Shown here: one piece after another, positions 39,776-49,972 of the stretch
Layout: the number at the start of each line of letters is the position of its first letter
Numbering within the stretch: the first letter of the stretch is position 1
Source: an uncultured Bacteroidales bacterium
Lineage (GTDB): Bacteria; Bacteroidota; Bacteroidia; Bacteroidales; Bacteroidaceae
NCBI GenBank assembly: GCA_945836755.1
Contig: CAMAMB010000001.1
Coordinates: 1 to 64,000 of the forward strand
Direction: 5' to 3'
Length of the DNA: 64,000 bases
The notes under the pieces: model-generated
Told to the model about the DNA's origin: nothing
Databases searched by the model: none
The model's input: only the letters and a program-made list of their open reading frames with translations
Program-made: the position numbers and the translations under genes

Positions 39776-39861
39776 ATGCAAGGTAGCATTGGGCCTAATG
39801 CTACCTTGCATCCGCTCGAAAGCAAGGTGACATCCGCCCCAATGTCACTCGCGCCATTGCT
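39776..39861. repeat. Two tandem hairpin units upstream of porin gene
   Basis: ATGCAAGGTAGCATT-gggcct-AATGCTACCTTGCAT (15-bp perfect) followed by AGCAAgGTGACAT-ccgcccca-ATGTCAC...TTGCT. Confidence 0.65.
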
Positions 39862-40127
39862 TCTGAGGGCGGCTATATGCCTCGGAGTGATGGATTTATG
39901 GCTCTGTGTGACGGCCTTATGGTTTTCATCCACGGGTGGAAGCCTATGAGGCACGCCGGCCTGCTATCCGGACATACGGCATGACTACACGCAGAGCTTA
40001 CCGATATGCCCCATCGCCATCGACTACCTCCCCCATCGCCTTCACATACTTATTACATCGTCTTCACAGCTTTGTAACGTTGGCGGCCTTACTTTGCAGC
40101 AGCTATTTCATACACCCACTTCCGCCC

Positions 40128-41189
40128 ATGCACCTTTCCCCCTTACACGCCGCCGGTGCAGCGTTATCGCACATTGGCCGCCCCCTCGTCCGCAGACCGT
40201 TGCCGGTCCTTCTACTCGCTTTCGCAGCGCTCCGTCTCGCCGCACAGCAGACCGAGAGCTATGCGCCGCAATTCGGCGGTACGCTGCGGGCCAAGTATGA
40301 GTACCAGCCCGAGATGGGGGCAGGCCGTTTCGAAGTGCGCAATGCCCGTATCAATGCCCGCGGCCAGGTGCACCGCAGTCTCAGCTACAAGGCCGAAATC
40401 GATCTCTCTGACGAAGGTCAGATCAAGATGCTCGACGCCTATGTAGCCTTTCATCTCGACTCGCTGCCACAGTTCACGATAGGCCAGATGCGCGTGCCCT
40501 TCACCATCGACGCCCACCGTTCGCCCCACCAGCAGTACTTTGCCAATCGTTCCTTCATTGCCAAGCAGGTGGGCAATGTGCGCGACGTGGGCGCCACCCT
40601 CTCTTACCGCTTCGGCGGCCGCCTGCCCCTCACCCTGGCGGGAGGTGTGTTTAACGGGTCGGGTCTGACCAATCAGAAAGACTACTGGACGCGCAGCATC
40701 AACTATTCGGCGAAGGCCGAGTGGCAGCTGCCGGCCCACTTCGCCCTGACCCTCAGCACCCAGAAAGCACGCCCCGAGGTTGTCGACATATACATGTACG
40801 ACGTGGGCCTTCACTGGCACGCCTGTGGCTGGCACGTCGAGGCCGAGTACCTGCGCAAGCATTACAAACACGATGCCTTCAAGCCGGTCAATGCCTTTGA
40901 CGGCTTTGTGGCCTACGACCTGCCCCTGCGCAAGGTGTTTAGCAAGATGACCTTCTTAGGCCGTTTCGACTGCATGAGCGACCACAGCGACGGTAAAGGC
41001 GCCGACGGCCGGCTCAGCCTGACCGATGCCGCGCGCAAGAGGCTGACCGGAGGCATCACCCTCAGCCTGGCCAAAGCTTTCGTGGCCGACATCCGGCTCA
41101 ACTACGAGAAGTATTTCTACGACAAGGGTGCGCACATCAAGATTTCCGAGCACGACAAAATCGTGGTAGAACTCATGGCCCACTTCTAA
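40128..41189 (+). CDS. Phosphate-selective porin O/P-like outer membrane beta-barrel protein
   Basis: FGGTLRAKYEYQPEMGAGRFEVRNARINARGQVHRSLSYKAEIDLSDEGQIKMLDAYVAFHLDSLPQFTIGQMRVPFTID; ATG 40128 gives a signal-like N-terminus. Confidence 0.82.
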   Translation: MHLSPLHAAGAALSHIGRPLVRRPLPVLLLAFAALRLAAQQTESYAPQFGGTLRAKYEYQPEMGAGRFEVRNARINARGQVHRSLSYKAEIDLSDEGQIKMLDAYVAFHLDSLPQFTIGQMRVPFTIDAHRSPHQQYFANRSFIAKQVGNVRDVGATLSYRFGGRLPLTLAGGVFNGSGLTNQKDYWTRSINYSAKAEWQLPAHFALTLSTQKARPEVVDIYMYDVGLHWHACGWHVEAEYLRKHYKHDAFKPVNAFDGFVAYDLPLRKVFSKMTFLGRFDCMSDHSDGKGADGRLSLTDAARKRLTGGITLSLAKAFVADIRLNYEKYFYDKGAHIKISEHDKIVVELMAHF

Positions 41190-41222
41190 GGGCCGCTCTC
41201 CCGCGCCATCCATCTCCATAGA

Positions 41223-41268
41223 CCACACGCAGGGCTCTCTCCATCGGCGGAGGAAGCCCTGCGTGTGG
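41223..41268. terminator. Convergent terminator hairpin
   Basis: CCACACGCAGGGCT...AGCCCTGCGTGTGG, 14-bp perfect stem. Confidence 0.75.
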
Positions 41269-41298
41269 CGTGTGCGGCGTTGTGAGTGTGGGACGCGG

Positions 41299-42582
41299 TC
41301 AGCAATGCAGTATGAGCAGGTCGAGCGATGGCCAGGCGCCGAGGCGGTAGGGCACGTTGGCTCCGACGCCTGTGGAGACGTATAGCCGGCTGTTGCCTTC
41401 AGCGTAGAGCCCGCCCCATTCGGGCATGAACCATGCCGCCGGAGAGAAGCTGCCCAGCTGCAACTGCAGGGCGTGGGTATGACCCGAGAGTGTGAGCGCC
41501 ACGTCGTGCCTTCCTACCACCTCAGCCCGCCATATCCAGGGGTCGTGGCTCAGTAGCAGCGTGCAGTGGTGGGGCGGAATGCCGGAGAGAGCCGCTTCGA
41601 GGTTGCCCCAACGGGGTCGGTAGGGCGTCCGGGTGGTGTCGTCGCGGGTCTCGTCGCCCCTACCGTCCCCCTTCAGCCAGGGGCGGTGAGGCTTGCCCTT
41701 ATAGTGAGTCCCGGCCACGTAGAGCGTGTCGCCCGCGCAGACTATGGGTAGGTTGTCGTTGAGCAGGACGGTCCAGCCCATCAGGCGCTCCAGGCCGACA
41801 ATGCGCTGCGCGGCCCTCTCCACCTCTTGGCGGGTCGAAGCGCCGCCGTAGATGCAGTAGTCGTGGTTGCCGAGAATGGCCACTACGCCGTGGGGGGCGC
41901 TCAGCCGCGCGAGGGTGCGGCGCATGGCCGGCGTCAGCTCCTCGGGCAAGGTGTTGACCATGTCGCCTGTGAAGACGATGAGGTCAGGGCGGAGGCTGAG
42001 GGCCGAGTCGACGACGGAGGCCACCATGGCGGTGTCGTTGCCGAAGGTGCCTATGTGCAGGTCGGAAAGCTGGACAATGCGGAAGCCGTCGAAGCCAGCC
42101 GGCAGTTCGCTGACCGTGATGTCGGTGCGCTTCACCCGCAACTGACGCCAGCCCCAGGTGGCACCTGTGAGCTGTACACCGAAAGCCACGAGGGCCACCA
42201 TCCAGGCTGCGCGGTGAAGGGTGAGAGGGGCGCGACGTGCAGGCAGAAGGCGGGAAGCGGTGCGGGAAGGGCTGGACAGCGGGCGTAGGACGAGCCGCCT
42301 CGTGAGCCACCATAGCGCGAGGCCCACGGCATGGGTGGCCGCCCATAGCGTGGTGGGTACGGTCCAGCAGATTAGTATGTAGAAGAGCGACTTGAAGAGC
42401 CACTGGTGGTTGGCACCGGCAATGAGGGCCGCCATGAGAGCGGCTGCCACGACGTTGGGAACGAGAAGAAGCAAGGCCAGGCGCCGTCGGAGGGCTTGGC
42501 CTTGCTTCTTCAGTATGACCCCCAGGCAGTAGAGCGTGGGGAGAATAATCAGGAGGCTGAGGAGAAAGAAAAATTTGTGCAC
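41299..42582 (-). CDS. Membrane-anchored calcineurin-like metallophosphoesterase (YkuE/YaeI-like)
   Basis: IVQLSDLHIGTFGNDTAM, VFTGDMVNTLPEE, ILGNHDYCIYGG, LLSHDPWIWR, LTLSGHTHALQ. Confidence 0.93.
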   Translation of the reverse strand: MHKFFFLLSLLIILPTLYCLGVILKKQGQALRRRLALLLLVPNVVAAALMAALIAGANHQWLFKSLFYILICWTVPTTLWAATHAVGLALWWLTRRLVLRPLSSPSRTASRLLPARRAPLTLHRAAWMVALVAFGVQLTGATWGWRQLRVKRTDITVSELPAGFDGFRIVQLSDLHIGTFGNDTAMVASVVDSALSLRPDLIVFTGDMVNTLPEELTPAMRRTLARLSAPHGVVAILGNHDYCIYGGASTRQEVERAAQRIVGLERLMGWTVLLNDNLPIVCAGDTLYVAGTHYKGKPHRPWLKGDGRGDETRDDTTRTPYRPRWGNLEAALSGIPPHHCTLLLSHDPWIWRAEVVGRHDVALTLSGHTHALQLQLGSFSPAAWFMPEWGGLYAEGNSRLYVSTGVGANVPYRLGAWPSLDLLILHC

Positions 42583-42624
42583 GCTGACGAGGGAGGCTGG
42601 GGCGCGGACGTGCCGGCCGTGAGG

Positions 42625-43671
42625 TTAAGATAGGGGGTGGGCCGCCTGCTGCTGTTCCTGCCACTTCTCGCGGGCAAGTTCCTGCATGTCGGTCACAGTG
42701 TCTTTCTCGTCCACTATTTCCGTGCCGAGCATGGTCTCTATGACGTCCTCCATGGTGACGATGCCGCGGAAGCAGCCGTACTCGTCGATGATGACGGAGA
42801 TATGCTCCTTCTTGGCCAACAGTTCCTCCCAGATCTTGGACACCGGCTCGTTTTCAGGGAAGGTGAGCACAGGTCGTACGATGTCGGAGAGACGGAGGTC
42901 AAACTTGTCCTCCGAGAGTTTCTCCAAGATGGTGGGTCGCAGCACATAGCCCTTGATGTAGTCGTCATTCTCTTCGTTGTAGACGGGAATGCGCGAGTAG
43001 GTGCTGTAAGCCTCGTGCTTGTAGAACTCACGCAGGGTCATGCTCTCTTCAGCCATCTCGACCACGGAGCTGGGCGTCATGATGTCGCGTGCCTTGATGT
43101 CGTCGAGTTTGAGGAGGTTCTGTATCATGCGGTTCTCCTTCTTGGCAAAGACGCCTTCCTCGGCCGCCACGTTGACCATGGCCGAGACTTCCTCGCGACT
43201 GACGGAGACGGCCTGCTTGTCGGAGGAGAGGAACTGCGTGATGAACTCCGAAAGCACGACGAAGGGGTAGGTGATGATGACCAGGGAGTGGATGATGCGT
43301 ACCGAGGCCACCGCCAAAGAGCGCCAGTAGGTGGCCCCGATGGTCTTGGGTATGATTTCGGAGAGGACGAGGATGAGAAAGGTGAGAACGGCCGAGGTGA
43401 TGGCGAAATAGTCGTTGCCGAAGACCTCTCGGCTCTGTGCGCCTACGCCGGCTGCGCCCACGGTGTGGGCAATGGTATTGAGCGTCAGGATGGCAGAGAT
43501 GGGTTTGTCAATATCTTGCTTGTACTTCTTCAGCAGCGCGGCTCCCGGTCGTCCCTCCGTCTCGAGCATGGAGACAAAAGACATGGGAGTGGACAGAAGC
43601 ACGGCTTCAAGCACAGAACAAAGGAAGGAGATGCCGATGGCGGCAAAGAAATAGAGGAGTAATAGCCCCAT
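42625..43671 (-). CDS. CNNM/CorC-type hemolysin family protein (DUF21 + CBS)
   Basis: MGLLLLYFFAAIGISFLCSVLEAVLLSTPMSFV; ARDIMTPSSVVEM; YSRIPVYNEENDDYIKGYV; ISVIIDEYGCFRGIVTMEDVIETMLG; start likely 43671, not 43905. Confidence 0.9.
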   Translation of the reverse strand: MGLLLLYFFAAIGISFLCSVLEAVLLSTPMSFVSMLETEGRPGAALLKKYKQDIDKPISAILTLNTIAHTVGAAGVGAQSREVFGNDYFAITSAVLTFLILVLSEIIPKTIGATYWRSLAVASVRIIHSLVIITYPFVVLSEFITQFLSSDKQAVSVSREEVSAMVNVAAEEGVFAKKENRMIQNLLKLDDIKARDIMTPSSVVEMAEESMTLREFYKHEAYSTYSRIPVYNEENDDYIKGYVLRPTILEKLSEDKFDLRLSDIVRPVLTFPENEPVSKIWEELLAKKEHISVIIDEYGCFRGIVTMEDVIETMLGTEIVDEKDTVTDMQELAREKWQEQQQAAHPLS

Positions 43672-43910
43672 GTAATGGATTGTTGTATTTTCGCTGCAAA
43701 GGTACGTCATATAATTAAGAATAGAAAGCGGCCCTCTCAAAAGGTGAGGCTTTCCCCTTAATTTTGAGCCTATTTGTAAGTCTATCTGCGTGCAACCCTG
43801 CCCGATTGCTATGCACAGTAAATAAAAAGTAGTACTTTTGTGCCGCCAATCAGTGGCGGGTAGGGGATAGCGTGAAGCGTCTTCCCCCTCAGCCACCCAT
43901 CGCATCGTCT

Positions 43911-46298
43911 ATGTTCGGCATTATCAAGAAATTAGACCAGTATATACTGAAGAAGTTCCTGCTTATCTTTGTGGGGGCCTTCTTTATCTGTCTGTTTGTC
44001 TTCATGATGCAGTTCACGTGGCGCTATGTCGACGAGCTGATAGGTAAGGGCCTCTCGTTAGAGATACTGGCACAGTTTTTCTGGTACATGGGCATCACGC
44101 TTGTGCCGCAGGCCCTTCCGCTGGCCGTGCTGCTGGCCGCCCTCATCGCCTTCGGCAACATGGGCGAGTCGCTCGAACTCTTGGCCATGAAGGCCGCCGG
44201 CATACCGCTCATACGCATCATGCGCGCTCCGGCCCTTGTGGCCGCCACCATGATGGGGGTGTCTTTTTATTTCCAGAACTTCACGTCGCCCGAAGCGCAG
44301 ATACAGCTCAAGACATTGCTCTTCAGCATGAAGCAGCAGTCGCCGGCCGTCGAGATACCCGAGGGCGTGTTTTACAGCGGTGTGCCCAATGTCAACATCT
44401 TCGTGCAAGAGAAAAACACGGAGACAGGGATGCTCTACCAGACCATCATCTATAAGACCGACCAAGGCTTCGACCGCGCCCAAATCGTACTGGCCGACTC
44501 AGCCCGCTTAGAGATGTCGGCCGACAAGATGCACCTCGTGCTCGACCTATGGGACGGAGAACAATTTGAAAACCTGCAACGCGCCGGCGCCATGCAGGAG
44601 CTGCAAAGCGACGCCAAGGAGCCGTTCGACCGAGAAACCTTCCACTATAAACGGCTCATCATCGACTTCGACAGCAACTTCAGCATGATGGACAAGGAAA
44701 GGCTCGCCGGCATGGCCCAGGCCAAGAACATGAAGCAGATAGAGCAGTGTGTGGACTCCATGAACCACCTGCTCGACTCCATCGGCCGGGACCATTATGC
44801 CGCAGAGCAACGCACCATCTTCCGCCTGCTGCCCCTGTCGAAGGCCGACTCACTGAAGCTCCATCGCCTGCTGGCCGCCGCCGGCACGAAGGCATCGGCC
44901 GCCGGCTCAAAGGCTGCCAACAGCAAGGCCGGGCTAAAGGGCGGCCCGGAGAAGCTGGTCAGCTTCGACAGCATCAAGGCGAGCCTCGACGCTGCCGCCA
45001 TGTCGGACGCCATGAATGCCGTCCGCCAGACTGTGAGCACACGCATCAGCGACCTCGAATGGTCGTCGCAGTACACCCATGACTGCGAGCGCTACATACG
45101 CACCCACTTCGTCGAATGGCATCAGAAGATAACACTCGCCCTGGCCTGCCTCGTCTTCTTCTTCGTGGGTGCCCCCTTGGGCGCGATTATCCGAAAGGGT
45201 GGCCTGGGCATGCCCACCATCATCTCGGTCATTATCTTCATCTTCTGGTACATCATCAATACCTCGGGAATGAAGCTTGCCCGCGACGGCAATATCAACA
45301 TGGCCTTCGGCATGTGGGTGAGCACCCTCATCATTGCTCCCTTCGGTTTCTGGGTGACGTATAAGTCGAACAAGGACTCGGTGGTGTTCAACGTCGATCT
45401 ATATACCAACTTCTTCCGCCGCCTCTTGGGCATCCGTGTACGCCGCCGCCTCTACAAGAAAGAGGTCGTCATCCACGAGCCCTGCCTCGCCGACATGCCG
45501 GACCGCATCACAGCCCTGCGCGACAGCCTGCGCGATTACAGCCAGCGCCATCACCTGCTCTTCATGCCCGGCTATGTGCGCCTCTTCTTCCGTTATGAGG
45601 AAGACCATGATATAGAGCGCCTCAACGAGACTATGGAACAGGTGATTGAGGAACTTTCCAACTGCCGCGACCCTAAGGTGCTTGGCGTGCTCAATGAGTT
45701 CCCCATCCTCTACACTACTGCCCATCTCTCGCCGTTCCATTCGCGCCGCTCCAACCTGCTGGCCGGCCTTTGCTTCCCCTTAGGCCTCGTGGTATGGTTC
45801 AGGGTGTGGCAGTTCCGCCTCCGCTTGCTGAGCGACCTGCGTATCACCGTGCGCACCTGCGACCGCCTGCTCGCCATTCTCAATCACACCACGCAGGACG
45901 AGACAAGCGGCAGCGGAGAAGAGATAGAGGAGAAGCGCATGAGCAAGACCCGCCGCCGGCGTCGCCGCATCGTCAAAGTGTTGCTGCTGCTCATCATCGT
46001 GTCCCTTTTAGGCCGTGTGGTGTACGACAGCGTGGAGCGCTATCGTGCCAAGGCCAGGGCTGAGCAGTTGGAGCAGCAGCGCAATGGCGCCTCCGAGCAG
46101 GATAATCGCACCGCCAAGCCTTTGCCTGCTGAAGCCAAGCCTTTGCCTGCCGAAGCCAAGCCTTCGCCTGCCCGACATAAGCAGGGTGGGGCACAGGCCA
46201 CTCCTGCCAGAGAAATCTCCACACCTCCTACATTAAAGAAAGAAGGACCCGGTCGCACCTCGGTCGCACCCGACGCGAAGAAAGTCCTTGACAGATAA
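43911..46298 (+). CDS. LptF/LptG family lipopolysaccharide export permease with long C-terminal extension
   Basis: MFGIIKKLDQYILKKFLLIFVGAFFICLFVFMMQFTWRYVDELIGKGL; VPQALPLAVLLAALIAFGNMGES; FFFVGAPLGAIIRKGGLGMPTIISVIIFIFWYIINTSGMKLARDG. Confidence 0.9.
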   Translation: MFGIIKKLDQYILKKFLLIFVGAFFICLFVFMMQFTWRYVDELIGKGLSLEILAQFFWYMGITLVPQALPLAVLLAALIAFGNMGESLELLAMKAAGIPLIRIMRAPALVAATMMGVSFYFQNFTSPEAQIQLKTLLFSMKQQSPAVEIPEGVFYSGVPNVNIFVQEKNTETGMLYQTIIYKTDQGFDRAQIVLADSARLEMSADKMHLVLDLWDGEQFENLQRAGAMQELQSDAKEPFDRETFHYKRLIIDFDSNFSMMDKERLAGMAQAKNMKQIEQCVDSMNHLLDSIGRDHYAAEQRTIFRLLPLSKADSLKLHRLLAAAGTKASAAGSKAANSKAGLKGGPEKLVSFDSIKASLDAAAMSDAMNAVRQTVSTRISDLEWSSQYTHDCERYIRTHFVEWHQKITLALACLVFFFVGAPLGAIIRKGGLGMPTIISVIIFIFWYIINTSGMKLARDGNINMAFGMWVSTLIIAPFGFWVTYKSNKDSVVFNVDLYTNFFRRLLGIRVRRRLYKKEVVIHEPCLADMPDRITALRDSLRDYSQRHHLLFMPGYVRLFFRYEEDHDIERLNETMEQVIEELSNCRDPKVLGVLNEFPILYTTAHLSPFHSRRSNLLAGLCFPLGLVVWFRVWQFRLRLLSDLRITVRTCDRLLAILNHTTQDETSGSGEEIEEKRMSKTRRRRRRIVKVLLLLIIVSLLGRVVYDSVERYRAKARAEQLEQQRNGASEQDNRTAKPLPAEAKPLPAEAKPSPARHKQGGAQATPAREISTPPTLKKEGPGRTSVAPDAKKVLDR
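46113..46175 (+). repeat. 21-bp x3 coding tandem repeat (AKPLPAE) in LptF/G C-terminal tail
   Basis: GCCAAGCCTTTGCCTGCTGAA / GCCAAGCCTTTGCCTGCCGAA / GCCAAGCCTTCGCCTGCCCGA. Confidence 0.9.
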
Positions 46299-46322
46299 CC
46301 CTAAACCCATCCCGCATTCACC

Positions 46323-47531
46323 GTGTCACAATACACTTTAGCTTCCGTAGAAGAAGCCATTCATGACTTTAAGGAAGGTCGCTTCGTCATAGTTGTTGAC
46401 GACGAGGACCGTGAGAACGAGGGCGACCTCATTATGGCCGCTGAGAAGGTGACGCCCGAGCATGTCAACTTCATGCTCAAGAATGGTCGCGGCGTGCTGT
46501 GCGCCCCCATCACCATCGAGCGCTGCAACGAGCTCCGGCTTCCCCATCAGGTGGAGGACAATACCAGCATGCTCGGCACGCCTTTCACCGTGACCATCGA
46601 CCTGCTTGAAGGCTGCACCACCGGTGTCAGCTGCCACGACCGTGCTGCCACCATTCGTGCCCTTGCCGATCCCGATATGCGTCCCGAGAGCTTCGGTCGC
46701 CCGGGCCATATCAACCCGCTTTACGCCCAGGACCGCGGCGTCCTCGCACGCGCCGGCCACACCGAGGCAGCCGTCGACCTCGCCCGTCTTGCCGGCATGC
46801 AGCCGGCTGCATGCCTTATCGAAATTCTCAACGAAGACGGCACCATGGCCCGCATGCCACACCTGCAAGCCTTCGCCCGGCGCGAGGGACTGCACATTAT
46901 TTCTATTAAAGACCTCATAGCTTACCGCCTCAAGACGGAGTGCCTCGTGGAGCAAGGCGACGAGGTCGACATGCCCACGCGCTATGGCCACTTCCGCCTC
47001 ATACCCTTCCGCCAAAAGAGCAACCGCTTGGAGCACATAGCTCTCATCAAGGGCGAGTGGAAGGAAAACGACCCCGTCTTGGTGCGGGTACATTCCTCCT
47101 GCATGACCGGCGACATCTTCGGCTCGGCGCGCTGCGACTGTGGCGACCAGCTGCATAAGGCGCTTCAGATGATAGAGCAGGAAGGCCGGGGCGTACTGCT
47201 TTACCTCAACCAGGAAGGTCGCGGTATTGGGCTCATGGCCAAGATTGCCGCCTACAAGCTACAGGAGCAAGGCTACGATACGGTCGACGCCAACATCCAC
47301 TTAGGCTACGACCCCGATGAACGCGACTACGGAGTTGGCGCGCAGATACTCGGTCTGCTCGGTGTACACAAGATGCGCCTGCTTACCAACAATCCCGTCA
47401 AGCGGGTGGGCCTCGAGGCGTACGGGCTGGAGATAACGGAAAACGTGCCCATTGAAATAGCCCCTAACCGCTACAACGAAAAGTATCTGCGCACCAAGAA
47501 GGACCGCATGGGCCACGACCTCCATTGTTAG
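46323..47531 (+). CDS. ribBA: Bifunctional 3,4-dihydroxy-2-butanone-4-phosphate synthase / GTP cyclohydrolase II (GTG start)
   Basis: [63 protein letters not shown]. Confidence 0.96.
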   Translation: MSQYTLASVEEAIHDFKEGRFVIVVDDEDRENEGDLIMAAEKVTPEHVNFMLKNGRGVLCAPITIERCNELRLPHQVEDNTSMLGTPFTVTIDLLEGCTTGVSCHDRAATIRALADPDMRPESFGRPGHINPLYAQDRGVLARAGHTEAAVDLARLAGMQPAACLIEILNEDGTMARMPHLQAFARREGLHIISIKDLIAYRLKTECLVEQGDEVDMPTRYGHFRLIPFRQKSNRLEHIALIKGEWKENDPVLVRVHSSCMTGDIFGSARCDCGDQLHKALQMIEQEGRGVLLYLNQEGRGIGLMAKIAAYKLQEQGYDTVDANIHLGYDPDERDYGVGAQILGLLGVHKMRLLTNNPVKRVGLEAYGLEITENVPIEIAPNRYNEKYLRTKKDRMGHDLHC

Positions 47532-47719
47532 CCCCTTCGCCGGCGGCTACAGTCTATCCCGATTATGGCCAACTGCTTATGCAGGCCGACCGGGATGCTC
47601 CGCAAGGTGCTTCCCCGCTGCAGTCTTGGTCTCAACCTCGGCTTCACCCACTTCTTACCCTATCTGCTTCGCCTCTCCGGCAACTGCCAATAAGTCTAAC
47701 CCTATATACTCCTCACCCC

Positions 47720-48907
47720 ATGCTTTCATCTCTCGTTAACAGACTGGCCCCTTCCGCCACACTGGCCATGTCGCAAAAGAGCGCCGAACTCAAGGCGCAG
47801 GGCGTCGACGTGATCAACCTCTCCGTCGGCGAGCCCGACTTCAATACCCCTGACCACATTAAGGAAGCCGCCAAGAAAGCTGTCGACGACAATTTCTCGC
47901 GCTACTCCCCCGTGGCCGGTTATCCTGCCCTTAGAGAGGCCATTGTCCGCAAGCTCAAAACTGAGAATGGCCTTGACTACACGGCCGACCAGATAGTATG
48001 TTCCAATGGCGCCAAGCAGTGTGTCTGCAATGCGGTGATGGCTCTCGTCTCCCCCGGTGAGGAGGTCATTATCCCGGCCCCATACTGGGTGAGCTACCCG
48101 CAGATGGTGCTCATGGCCGACGGTAAGCCTGTGTTCGTGGAGGCACCCATCGAGCAGGACTTTAAGATTACGCCCGCCCAGCTCGAAGCGGCCATTACGC
48201 CCAAGACACGCGCCCTCATCCTCTGCTCTCCCAGCAATCCCACCGGCTCTGTCTATACGGCCGACGAGCTGGAAGCGCTGGCCGCTGTGCTGCGCAGCCA
48301 CCCCGAGGTGTATGTCATCAGCGACGAAATCTATGAGCACATCAACTATACGGGCCGTCACGCCTCCATTGCCGCTCTCGAGGGCATGAAAGAGCGCACC
48401 GTGGTCATCAACGGTGTGTCCAAGGCTTATGCCATGACGGGCTGGCGCATAGGCTTCCTTGCTGCTCCCGCCGCCATTGCCAAGGCTTGCAACAAGCTCC
48501 AGGGACAGTACACCAGCGGTCCTTGCTCCGTTAGCCAAGTGGCTGCCACCGAGGCTTTTGCCGGTCCGCAAGATTGCGTGGAGACCATGCGTCAGGCTTT
48601 TGAGCGTCGCAAGCAGCTCATCGTGCGTCTGGCCAAGGAGATCCCCGGTTTTGAGGTCAACGACCCCCACGGCGCGTTCTATCTCTTCCCCAAGTGCAGC
48701 TCCTTCTTCGGTAAGACCGACGGCACGCACGTCATCCACAATTCCACCGACTTCGCCCTCTATCTTCTCGAAGTGGGCCATGTGGCCACGGTGGGCGGCG
48801 ACGCCTTCGGTTCGCCCGAGTGCTTCCGCATGAGCTACGCCACCAGCGACGACAATATCGTGGAGGCCCTGCGCCGCATCAAGGAGGCTGTGGCACGCCT
48901 CAAGTAA
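47720..48907 (+). CDS. Pyridoxal phosphate-dependent aspartate aminotransferase
   Basis: VINLSVGEPDFNTPDHIKEAA; LCSPSNPTGSVYT; VINGVSKAYAMTGWRIGFLAAP; likely start 47720. Confidence 0.93.
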   Translation: MLSSLVNRLAPSATLAMSQKSAELKAQGVDVINLSVGEPDFNTPDHIKEAAKKAVDDNFSRYSPVAGYPALREAIVRKLKTENGLDYTADQIVCSNGAKQCVCNAVMALVSPGEEVIIPAPYWVSYPQMVLMADGKPVFVEAPIEQDFKITPAQLEAAITPKTRALILCSPSNPTGSVYTADELEALAAVLRSHPEVYVISDEIYEHINYTGRHASIAALEGMKERTVVINGVSKAYAMTGWRIGFLAAPAAIAKACNKLQGQYTSGPCSVSQVAATEAFAGPQDCVETMRQAFERRKQLIVRLAKEIPGFEVNDPHGAFYLFPKCSSFFGKTDGTHVIHNSTDFALYLLEVGHVATVGGDAFGSPECFRMSYATSDDNIVEALRRIKEAVARLK

Positions 48908-48930
48908 GCCGGCCTGCCCTTCTTCATCAC

Positions 48931-48967
48931 AAAGCCCGCATTCCTCGCGCTGAGGAGTGCGGGCTTT
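48931..48967 (+). terminator. Intrinsic terminator
   Basis: AAAGCCCGCA-TTCCTC-gcgc-TGAGGAG-TGCGGGCTTT. Confidence 0.85.
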
Positions 48968-49008
48968 GTGCTATATCTTCCACGCCGTCGGTTTACCCTC
49001 TTTCCGGC

Positions 49009-49629
49009 CTACCAGCCGGCTATCAGGCTGACGAGGAAGGGTAGACAGAAGTCTATGGCCATGCCGTGGAAGAGCGCCAAGGGCAGAAAGCTCACGCCGC
49101 TCACCCGTACGATGGTGGGCAACACCACGTCCATCGACGGGCTTCCGGCGGCGGCGATGGGTGCGAGCGGACCGCCTATCCGGGCCATCGCTCCGGCCCC
49201 CACAATGGCCACCATCTCTCGCGCCACATTGGTGAGCAGGGCCAGCGCTCCGAGCGTGGCAGCCACCTCGGCGCCGCAGGTGTCCAACTTCATCCGGGCT
49301 ATGAGCACAGACGACAGCGAGTAGTAACCCATGCCGCTGCCTACGGCCAGGCTGTCGCTCAGCCCTATGTGGGGCAGAGCCAGCGACGTCAGGCCGCAAG
49401 CTATCAGTGTGCCCGCCACCGACACTATGGGCAGCAGAAAGAGCACAGGGTTGAGCCCTTTGACCAGTAGCTGCAGGCGGCGGTCTACGCCGATGCCCAC
49501 TCCCACGATGAAGAGCAGGACATAGAGCAGATACGTCGAGGCGTCGGCCGGGGGACAGTCCACCACGCCCTCATGGCTCAGCACGATGCCTGCCAGGAAG
49601 CAGGCCAGCAGAAGGAGGCTGTTACGCAT
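49009..49629 (-). CDS. LysO family transporter, C-terminal module (DUF340)
   Basis: MRNSLLLLACFLAGIVLSHEG...LYVLLFIVGVGIGVDRRLQLLVKG...GMGYYSLSSVLIARMKL; start at 49629. Confidence 0.85.
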   Translation of the reverse strand: MRNSLLLLACFLAGIVLSHEGVVDCPPADASTYLLYVLLFIVGVGIGVDRRLQLLVKGLNPVLFLLPIVSVAGTLIACGLTSLALPHIGLSDSLAVGSGMGYYSLSSVLIARMKLDTCGAEVAATLGALALLTNVAREMVAIVGAGAMARIGGPLAPIAAAGSPSMDVVLPTIVRVSGVSFLPLALFHGMAIDFCLPFLVSLIAGW

Positions 49630-49972
49630 GATGCCCCTCCTTTCGTGTACGTTGGTGAGCGGTTTCGCCGGTCGTGGCCTCTTCTGTCTGCAGCGTCTCA
49701 GCCCGCCGTCTGAACGCGGGCAGTCTCCACAGCAGGGCGGCTCCGAGAGCGCTGCCACCCACACCGGCCACAGCCAGCAGCAGGGCCGTGCCGCTCAGCT
49801 CGGTAAGGCGACCCATGACCTCGGTATTGCTGCCAAGGCTGAGGCCCATCACAAAAAGCAGAGTGCCCACACACAGCGTGACCACCGTGCCTAACGGCCA
49901 GGTGGCTGCCTTACGCGGCAGCAGGTGGCCAAGGGCCATGCCTGCCACCAATATGAGAATGACGATGTACAT
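49622..49972 (-). CDS. LysO family transporter, N-terminal module
   Basis: MYIVILILVAGMALGHLLPRKAATWPLGTVVTLCVGTLLFVMGLSLGSNTEVM; overlaps the C-terminal ORF by 8 nt. Confidence 0.8.
   Translation of the reverse strand: MYIVILILVAGMALGHLLPRKAATWPLGTVVTLCVGTLLFVMGLSLGSNTEVMGRLTELSGTALLLAVAGVGGSALGAALLWRLPAFRRRAETLQTEEATTGETAHQRTRKEGHHA

Noticed and set aside
42637-43662. 341-aa plus-strand ORF opposite the CNNM/CorC gene
   Set aside because: Antisense to a confident CDS with CBS and DUF21 signatures; Gly/Asp/Glu/His-rich shadow translation.
46113-46175. 21-bp x3 repeat in the LptF/G tail considered as part of the intergenic 21-bp element family
   Set aside because: Different sequence (GCCAAGCCTTTGCCTGCTGAA), in-frame coding AKPLPAE linker; unrelated to ATGCTTCC units.
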